The notes under the pieces: generated by a model
Told to the model about the DNA's origin: nothing
Seen by the model: only the letters and a program-made list of their open reading frames with translations
Databases searched by the model: none
Part shown: positions 18,670 through 25,006 of the stretch, one piece after another
Numbering within the stretch: position 1 is the first letter of the stretch
Layout: every line of letters begins with the position of its first letter
Made by a program: the position numbers and the translations under genes
NCBI GenBank assembly: GCA_020080175.1
Contig: JAGHQL010000261.1
Location: 1-25,006 of the forward strand
DNA from: Glutinoglossum americanum
Taxonomy: Eukaryota > Ascomycota > Geoglossomycetes > Geoglossales > Geoglossaceae
Length of the DNA: 25,006 bases
Reading direction: 5' to 3'

Positions 18670-20623
18670 GCTGAATTCCCCTCCAAGATTCCAGCCGTCA
18701 GCTCTCGGGTAGTAGTAGAGTGCTACCTTCCCTTGCGGGAATCCGTAAGAATCTATGCGGCGATGTAACCCCGGCCTTGCGGCTGCCGTCAGCGGTCTCG
18801 TAGAAGGCGCCTTCGTAGTCTGCTGCATATTCAGTATCCCTATTCCAAACGCATTTCTTGGATCCCTCGTGTTGAAAGGTGGTATAGAAGCTGAGATGAC
18901 TGACCGACGCTTCGAAAACAATCCCAGAAACCTCCCGAGACTAGCCAGGGCCCTCAAGGCTCAGCTATTCGCTATGGCGACGTAATCGGAGTGTTGATCT
19001 GACTGCAGGGTCCCTATCGCCTGCAGGTCAAAGCTGGAAGCAGGTTCTGGTGGCTCGCGGAGAAGGAGTTGCCGGTAATCGGGCGCCGCACAACAAAGAG
19101 TGAATATGCACTACACTTTTCTGAGACAACCGACGTGGGTGATGCCGTGTGTGGAAAGCCTGATTCACAGTATTGCCTATTCGGTAAACCTTAGCTATCT
19201 GCACTTGAAATATGTGCGCTCGGACATGAGACGAGACCACATATAGAAAACCCGGTGTCAATGCATTAGCGGAGGGTCCCAAGTGCGCCGCCTCCCGGGT
19301 TGCTTCTCTACAGATACAAATGTCGACGAATCCAGGCGTTTTCGCGGGGTTTGCACGGCCAAAAGTCTTCGCGCTCAAGCCAACACCGAAATTCACAGAG
19401 CAGTATCCTACTCAGGGGTGCGCTCGTAAAAATGTTGGCAATGGGATCCCTCCCGATAATGCACCGTACGACGCCAATGTAGCGACTCGAGGGGCGTATC
19501 CGTCAAAGGGTGCAGTGCAAATGCGAAGACTTTCGGCCGATGCCTCCGTGGGGCTCGGGTTGAGGAACAATGCGAAACCCAAGGACGAACAAAGACACGA
19601 AACAAAACAAACTACTCACTTCTGCTAATCTGGCCCCAGGACCCTCCTCACACCAGCAGCATAAGAATAGAGAAGACTGCGAGCGAGGCGTGCACCGAGG
19701 CAAACAGACTCGGTTGACCGTCGTAAAAAAATGGCAGGCGAGGATCCACGAATAGGTTTCCCCCCGCACGCTCCAGTTGTCTATGAGGTGGCCGGACTTC
19801 CCAGTGTGCAGTGCAGCGGCTGAGAAGACAATTGAGGTGGAGTGGTGGAATGGTGGATTAGCGTCCAGCGCCAAACATGACTGGGCGAGCAGAAGAGGGA
19901 CGATCCCCGGTACAAGACGCCAGACGAGGATCTGTCCTCCGACTAGCGACTAGGGCGGATGACGAGATTTTTCAGAGCGAGTCACGCCTCTCTACCTGTC
20001 TCGTGGTGGAGTGTGTTTGCCGGAGTCTCGTCGGTAGCCGGTGACCGTATTCAGAAGTGCATTCCTCCTGCTCCTGGGGAACTCTCGACTTGTTGGCGGA
20101 CACTCCTTTTGGGGGGGGAGTTTTCGGACACCAGATTGGCAGCGATCCTACTGCAGGGGTGGTTTCCCAGGGCTTACGTGCAGAAGGCAGCAGAAGGCAG
20201 ACGCTGTCCCACTCCCGTCGTAGTACACGCTCCCTAGCACGACGCTGCGTCAGTTAGCCTAACCCGGTTCAGACAGGGGCGGCGCCTGAAACAGGGCTCG
20301 CGCCGTGCACGTGCTCTTCGATCCCCTTCGAACGCACCAGCATTCAGGTACCGACTTGGCCCGCACTTTGCACGCGCGTTCGCCGGTACTGTTCCTCCGA
20401 CTCGTCAAGCGCCTCTCCTGTCTCTCCTGCCTCTCCTGTCTCGTCTCTCCTGTCTCTCCTGTCTCGCAACGTCAGTTTCAGGACGCTGTCAGTCTCTCTC
20501 GCACTCTCGCAGGGGCTTCTCCATCCACTCTCCTTCCTCGTACATGCCGCGCGCGCCCCGTGCCCGTGCCTTACCCCACCAACCAACGCGCGTTCAGCTC
20601 CAGGGCGCTTAGAGGCTTAGATA
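18670..20623. other. Long divergent intergenic region, RhoGAP / BET2
   Basis: Nearly 2 kb lie between divergent starts. Near the RhoGAP gene is a likely transcribed leader with a possible intron (18726-18671). A 102-codon plus-strand frame at 19320-19628 starts with ATG in a fair context (CAAATGTCG) but matches nothing I know and overlaps equally long minus frames, so I do not call it. Around 20410 the sequence becomes pyrimidine-rich toward BET2, as in many fungal core promoters. No tRNA or transposon is seen. Confidence 0.45.
20412..20465 (+). repeat. CTCTCCTGT pyrimidine-rich repeat in the BET2 promoter
   Basis: Six or so imperfect copies of CTCTCCTGT follow one another. The tract ends about 160 bases upstream of the BET2 start codon. 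CT-rich runs just upstream of transcription starts are common in strongly expressed ascomycete genes, so it may help set the start site. Confidence 0.7.
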
Positions 20624-22078
20624 ATGTCCCTCGTCTCCGGCCCAGGACGTGGTGGAGGCGGAGCCAAGCACGACCTTCCAGAAGAACTTGCGCTATTCGT
20701 CGATAAGCACGTTGAATATATCCAGACTCTAGACACCGTACGTTACGTCTGATCCCGTCTTGAACATGTCGTCCGGCCGGTTTACCCCACTTCTTGCGTT
20801 GTTCTCTCACGCCGGCTGTCGGCTCTCTGGCTTCCGTGCGCGTTGCAAATGCCATGACGACTTTGTTCATTTTAATCTAATCTACCTCACACATACATGC
20901 ACTTGCGTTTTTGGTTGGTAATCAAAAAGAGTAGCTCTGACTAGATCGCCATGAGTGTAGCGGAGAGACGAGCTCGAATACTGGCTTACGGAGCACCTCC
21001 GCCTTAGTGGGCTGTATTGGGGCCTCACCGCTCTTCACCTTCTAGGCCATCCGGAAGCTCTACCAAGGGCTGAGACCATCGCTTTTGTCATCTCGTGTCA
21101 GCATGAGAATGGAGGATTTGGCGCTGCTCCTGGCCACGATGCACACATGTTGTACACCGTCAGCGCGATACAGATACTAGCCACTATCGATGCGCTCGAC
21201 GAGCTCGATCTGCCGGGCCGTGCTGGGAAGGACAAAGTCGGCAGTTGTAAGTCCCCTGTCTTGTCAAACCAGCCCGAGAACGCCACATAAGCTGACCTTC
21301 CAACCGAAAAGTTATCGCGAACCTCCAGGATCCTGAAACCGGCACGTTCGCCGGCGACGAGTGGGGTGAAACCGACACCCGCTTCCTCTACGGCGCCCTC
21401 AACGCCCTCTCCCTCCTACACCTCTTATCCCTAATCGACCTCCCCGCCGCCGTCTCGCACGTCCAGAGCTGCGCCAATTTCGACGGCGGCTACGGCGTCA
21501 GCCCGGGAGCAGAGTCGCATGCCGGCCAGATATTCACGTGCGTCGGTGCGCTGGCCATCGCGGGCCGCTTGGACCTCGTCGACACGGACCGGCTGGGGCG
21601 GTGGCTAAGCGAGCGACAGGTGGAGGGAGGCGGCCTGAACGGGAGGCCGGAGAAGCTGGAGGACGTGTGCTACAGCTGGTGGGTGCTGAGCAGCCTGGCC
21701 ATGATCGGGCGGCTGCACTGGATCGACGGGAAGAAGCTGGAGGCGTTCATCTTGAGGTGTCAGGTATGGCGTTTGTTTAGCCTTCGCGCTTCTCAACCGG
21801 GAAAAAGTGCTCAACGGTTGTGTTTTAACCCTGCAGGATCCGGAAATGGGCGGTATTGCGGATCGACCAGGCGACATGGTCGACGTCTTTCACACCGTCT
21901 TTGGAATCGCAGGGTTGAGCTTGCTGAAGTATCCGGGACTGGAGGAAGTGGATCCCATCTAGTAGGTCTCCTCCCACTCCGCCGACTTATCTCAAGTATA
22001 GCGTATCTAACTCTTTTTCTCCTCCTATCGGATAGCTGTATGCCCCTACATGTTACGAAGCGCGTCTTGGGGAAGTAA
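20624..22078 (+). CDS. BET2: Rab geranylgeranyltransferase beta subunit
   Basis: Five exons (20624-20737, 20961-21246, 21312-21763, 21837-21961, 22036-22078) with introns of 223, 65, 73 and 74 nt encode 339 aa, the usual length. Bet2 with Bet4 and the Rab escort protein attaches geranylgeranyl groups to C-terminal cysteines of Rab GTPases such as Ypt1 and Sec4. Family marks: [10 protein letters not shown] joined to [20 protein letters not shown], then repeated alpha-barrel units with [58 protein letters not shown] and [20 protein letters not shown]. Zinc ligands Asp251, Cys253 and His303 are present, with the spacing of the rat enzyme. The first intron is long for this window. The gene converges on ATP11 with 172 bp between stops. 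Confidence 0.94.
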
Positions 22079-22250
22079 CAGATACGTTATCCATCAAACT
22101 CGAAATAGAGAAGCTTATCGCAAGAGCTTCCTACGTATTTTGGCTCTTTATGTTCCACGGCGTGGTATATACGTGCGTTGCGCCCGTCTAAAATAATATA
22201 CAAGACCACGAACCATGCCCAACATATCGTACAAACCCCCATCACCCTCC

Positions 22251-23853
22251 CTAGTCAATCCTCTCCACCTCTCCCACCAAATCTTCAACCTTCCACTCCT
22301 TCTCCCCCCTCGTAAACCCTTCCAACAACCTCCTCCTCCGCCCTACATCCCCCATCGGCCCGTAAAACTTCTGCAAACACATGACCAACCACCTCGCATC
22401 CTCCACGCTAACCCCCGAGCCCTTCACCACCTCCCCCCTCAAAAGGACGATATCCTTGGTGGGAGCGAGGTCGAGGTAGTGCGTCAGCGTTGTATGTGGA
22501 GTTGCAAATTCACCATGGAGTTTGTAGGCTGCGAGAGAGGTGAAGAGGATGGTGGGATTGGGGGTGTGCGGGGGCAGGAGCCATTGTATGTAGTGCATGT
22601 CGAATGGGGCGGAAGGGGTTTCTTGGGGGGGTGGGTTTGAGGAAGCGGGGTCTTGTTGGGGGCGAGGGAGGGGGATGATGAAGGAAGGGTGTTGACGGGC
22701 GGTTTGGAGCATCTGGGAGAAGGTTGAGAGGGGGATGCTGGCGGAGAGGGTGTTTGGGAGTGTGGAGTGGTGGGTCGTCCAGAGGGAAGAGATTGTCTCT
22801 GCGGGGAGAGGGGAGATCTTGGGGAGGTCGAGAATTGAGGAGAGGGGTTTGACTCCCGGCGGGTGTCTCGCCGTCGCCGTTGGGTCATGTTCTAGCTGTG
22901 GTGTTGGTTGTGCCGAAGACGACAACGGTGATACGGGCACCGATGCTGGAGTCGCAGAGGCGGTGATCGCTGCGCCCACCGCCTCCTCCTCCCGCTGCAC
23001 GCGCTCGATCCTCCCTCGGAACTTCTCCCGCAGCTCATCAAGATCCCGGACGCCTTCCCTGGGGATAAGCGAGATACGAGTTAGTTGAAATTGGGATTAG
23101 ATTAGGAACTAATAATAAAAAAAGCAAAAACGATAAATAAAAAAAAAGAAATAAAAATGGCCAGCGCCGGAAGAAGAAATTGTGCGTATGTGGGTGGATG
23201 TCGCTCCGATCCAGGCTCGGATTCGATAGCCGGTGCACGAAGGGCTGTGGTTGTGTAAGGCCCTCGGGAATTGGATGGGTGAGATTGTGGTACCATGCAA
23301 TGCGTGCGTTAAACCTTCCTTCCAGACGAGAGAAATCTGCTTCGTGCGGGAGAAAAAAAAGCGGAGACGACGCGGTGGAACAAGGGCAACGCAACGGCCA
23401 TGAGACCGGATATGAGGCCGGATATGAGGCCGGATGTTCGAATCTGACCAACTGGGCTTATTGCTCTTCCTCAGAGCGAAAGAGCGAGGCAGAGGGCAGA
23501 GGGCAGAGGGCAGAGGGAGGTGGACGGGGATGGTTATATAATAAGAACAAACAGAAAGAAAAGAGAGGACGTGCGACGCGGCAACGGAGAAACCTCAAGA
23601 CTCACTCCTTGGCTTTCCGACCGAGCTTCTCCCTGTACGCCTCCAGCACGCGCTGGGAAGGCGGTATCTGCGTCGCCAAAAACCGCACGTCGAGTACTTG
23701 CGCCCACCTCCTCTGCAGCAGCGGCGGCGGCGGCGGCGGCGAAATTGAGCCGCGGACACCGAGCCGCCATCGGAGACCCAGCCGGAGGGAACTGGGCGAA
23801 GCGGAAGGAAAGAACGGACGCGAAGCCGCGGACAGAGCGACGCGCATCACCAT
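22251..23853 (-). CDS. ATP11: Mitochondrial F1-ATPase assembly factor Atp11
   Basis: Two exons (23853-23606, 23058-22251) encode 351 aa. Atp11 binds free F1 beta subunits in the matrix and prevents their aggregation before the alpha3beta3 ring forms. The N-terminus (MVMRVALSAASRPFFPS, then SLRLGLRWRLGVRG) is an Arg/Ser-rich presequence; a GGC run gives PPPPPP. A coiled-coil-like segment EGVRDLDELREKFRGRIERV follows the intron. The Atp11 domain starts at KPLSSILDLPKISPLPAE (about 153) and runs through PFDMHYIQWLLPPH, AYKLHGEFATPHTTL and RWLVMCLQKFYG to the end. A second ATG two codons in is equally possible. The intron (23605-23059) is 547 nt, ten times the local norm, and carries tandem repeats. 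Its splice sites (GTGAGT, TATCCCCAG) and phase are good. Confidence 0.9.
23399..23434. repeat. 12-bp tandem repeat inside the ATP11 intron
   Basis: Three units of TATGAGGCCGGA (the first reads CATGAGACCGGA). Together with the nearby 7-bp array it helps explain the unusual intron length. Confidence 0.85.
23489..23516. repeat. 7-bp tandem repeat inside the ATP11 intron
   Basis: GCAGAGG occurs four times in a row. It lies about 90 bases downstream of the ATP11 donor site in the direction of transcription. A TTATATAA palindrome at 23534-23541 lies beside it. Confidence 0.85.
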
Positions 23854-24183
23854 CTCGGCGGTTTCATCTACGGGGCACCTCTGTTCTATTTTTTTGGCAA
23901 AAACGGGAGATTGCGTAGGATTTAGCTGACTGGGGACGCGGCGCGGTGTCTGGAGTAGAGAGAACCCGAAGGGTGAGAGGGTAAGAGGGCCAGAGAGGGC
24001 AGGATGGAGGACGATGGTAGGACGAGCGAGAGGGAGAAAAAAAAAAAAAGAAAAAGAAAAGGTTGTGGACCGGACCAGGGCCGTGGCCCCGTCGTCTTGG
24101 ACGCGGTTGGTTGGAGTCGCTTTCGGAAGTGGCTGGCAGGGCAGAGAGAGCGAGGGCAACGCGCCGAGAGGGATCGGGAGAGC

Positions 24184-24211
24184 TGGCGAGATGGCGAGAT
24201 GGCGAGATGGC
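24184..24211. repeat. 8-bp tandem repeat TGGCGAGA
   Basis: Three and a half copies of TGGCGAGA in the shared upstream region of ATP11 and the synthetase-like gene. It lies about 330 bases upstream of the ATP11 start. Confidence 0.85.
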
Positions 24212-24615
24212 TAATGTATGTATCGCGCGTACGTCTGTACGTAGCACACACCGACTGGGGGCGTTGGCTGGTTGTGCGAGGTCGAGGTTGCCGTTGCCTT
24301 TCTTCCTTCCTTCCTCCGCTGCACCCTCTGCACTCTCTGCACTCTGCGCGCTGTGCGTCTTGCGTCGCCCCGTCGCCATGCTGACCTGCGCCGTCGCCGT
24401 GCCTTCGCCGTGCCTAGACACGCCTGGGGCAAGCCTAGCTAAGCACGCCTAAACGCTCGTGTACGATACAACATCACTACCCCCCCCAAAATGCCTCGGC
24501 TCTTCCCCCGGGCCGGGTCCAAATAGTATCAATTTATCTCGTCGCTCCAAGGCACAGTCTCTTGTCCCTTCTTCGCGCGCCGGCTATCGCTCCGCGTACT
24601 TTCTTCCGAATTTCC

Positions 24616-24623
24616 TATATATT
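24616..24623 (+). promoter_or_regulatory. Possible TATA box of the synthetase-like gene
   Basis: TATATATT lies 228 bases upstream of the ATG at 24851. That would leave a leader of about 200 nt, long but acceptable for a fungus. It is supported by motif and position only. Confidence 0.3.
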
Positions 24624-24850
24624 GGGTATTGTCTGTTTGTGCTCTCTTCGTCATGTTTTCGATGCACGCTGCTCGAGTCCCCGCTTCTTTTTGGTAGGGT
24701 TTTTGTGGGATAAGCGTCTCTTGGGCCTTTGTTTACGTTCACTACTCCCCGTCGCACACGGACAATCCATCCCGCGATCTCGTCGGATCTACGGGGGAAC
24801 CGTCGAAGAGGGTCCCTTCTTTCATATTATCTCTTGTTTCAAAAGTCGCA

Positions 24851-24950
24851 ATGCCCACAAAATCCGCATACCCCCCGCTCGACATCCCAAATGTCGACAT
24901 ATGGTCCTTTCTCTTCGAGCGGAAGGACAGACCGTTTCCCGACAACAAAG
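24851..24950 (+). CDS. First exon of acyl-CoA synthetase / 4-coumarate-CoA ligase-like gene (partial)
   Basis: The 33 codons MPTKSAYPPLDIPNVDIWSF, then LFERKDRPFPDNK, match the conserved N-terminal opening of fungal 4-coumarate-CoA ligase-like adenylating enzymes, in which a Val usually follows PxDK. The exon ends with a single G before GTAAC, fitting a phase-1 intron that would restore that Val. Such enzymes activate carboxylic acids as acyl-AMP and then CoA thioesters, and many are peroxisomal. The AMP-binding and catalytic motifs lie beyond the window, so substrate class cannot be told. The gene is cut by the poly-C end, not by mutation. Confidence 0.7.
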
Positions 24951-24951
24951 G

Positions 24952-24954
<3 letters not shown>

Positions 24955-25006
<52 letters not shown>
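24955..25006. other. Homopolymer run of 52 C at the window end
   Basis: From 24955 to the last base every position is C. It starts four bases into a splice donor (GTAA). A natural C52 tract is very unusual, and two-colour sequencing yields poly-G when signal is lost, so this is best read as an artefact at a contig end. Confidence 0.85.

Larger units (their letters stand above)
23854..24850. other. Divergent promoter region ATP11 / acyl-CoA synthetase-like
   Basis: About 1 kb between divergent starts. It includes an A-rich run (24037-24060), the 8-bp array at 24184, and a stretch of short repeated words (CTGCACTCT, GCCGTCGCC) at 24310-24410. Overlapping long frames on both strands come from this low-complexity composition and have no domain. 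A TATA-like site lies at 24616. Confidence 0.45.

Noticed and set aside
19320-19628. 102-codon plus-strand frame with ATG
   Set aside because: No family recognised, minus frames of similar length overlap, and no splice or promoter support; kept only as a note in the intergenic entry.
22215-22640. 141-codon plus-strand frame
   Set aside because: It is the antisense shadow of the ATP11 second exon.
23430-23445. GTTCGAATC resembling a tRNA B box
   Set aside because: No A box or acceptor-stem pairing at the right distance, and it lies inside a tandem-repeat-bearing intron.
23864-24421. Long overlapping open frames on both strands
   Set aside because: They arise from low-complexity GC/AG-rich sequence upstream of ATP11; translations are Arg/Ser/Phe runs without domains.

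Overview
The window looks like nuclear DNA of a filamentous ascomycete (Pezizomycotina). Genes are split by short introns (mostly 46 to 74 nt) with GTRNGT-type donors and CTNAC/CTAAT branch sites. The encoded proteins are typically fungal: RSM23, RRS1, BET2, ATP11 and a HeLo-like/STAND N-terminal domain. The right end is a run of 52 C directly after a splice donor, which looks like a contig end or read artefact rather than biology.

Left part, about 0.4 to 13 kb, reads as accessory sequence. It holds a large secreted S41 (CPAF/UstP-like) serine peptidase (six exons, 874 aa), a possible small cysteine-rich secreted protein, a decayed multi-pass membrane protein gene with stops and frame changes that partly fit RIP, and a second weaker membrane-protein relic. 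It also holds an intact three-exon gene (568 aa) joining a HeLo-like N-terminal domain to a G-protein alpha domain whose nucleotide-binding motifs are almost all altered. Beyond that lie a MITE-like element, a three-copy 53-bp minisatellite, and an Uma2/PD-(D/E)XK-like nuclease-fold gene with a doubtful first intron.

Right part, 13.5 to 25 kb, is a conserved housekeeping block. RSM23 (mitoribosome small subunit, mS29) and RRS1 (60S assembly) diverge from a 212-bp promoter. A RhoGAP gene converges on RRS1. BET2 (Rab geranylgeranyltransferase beta) and ATP11 (F1-ATPase assembly, with an unusually long 547-nt intron) converge tail to tail. The first exon of an acyl-CoA synthetase/4-coumarate-CoA ligase-like gene is cut off at the end.

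The best candidate for something little described is the HeLo-like/pseudo-G-alpha fusion at 8141-9947. It keeps an open frame and clean introns while losing the P-loop Ser/Thr, the arginine finger, the switch II glycine, NKxD and TCAT, so it may be a G-alpha-shaped scaffold or regulator in a cell-death or self/non-self pathway rather than a GTPase. That role is inference. Exon structures were built by hand from splice motifs and frame, and no search was run.
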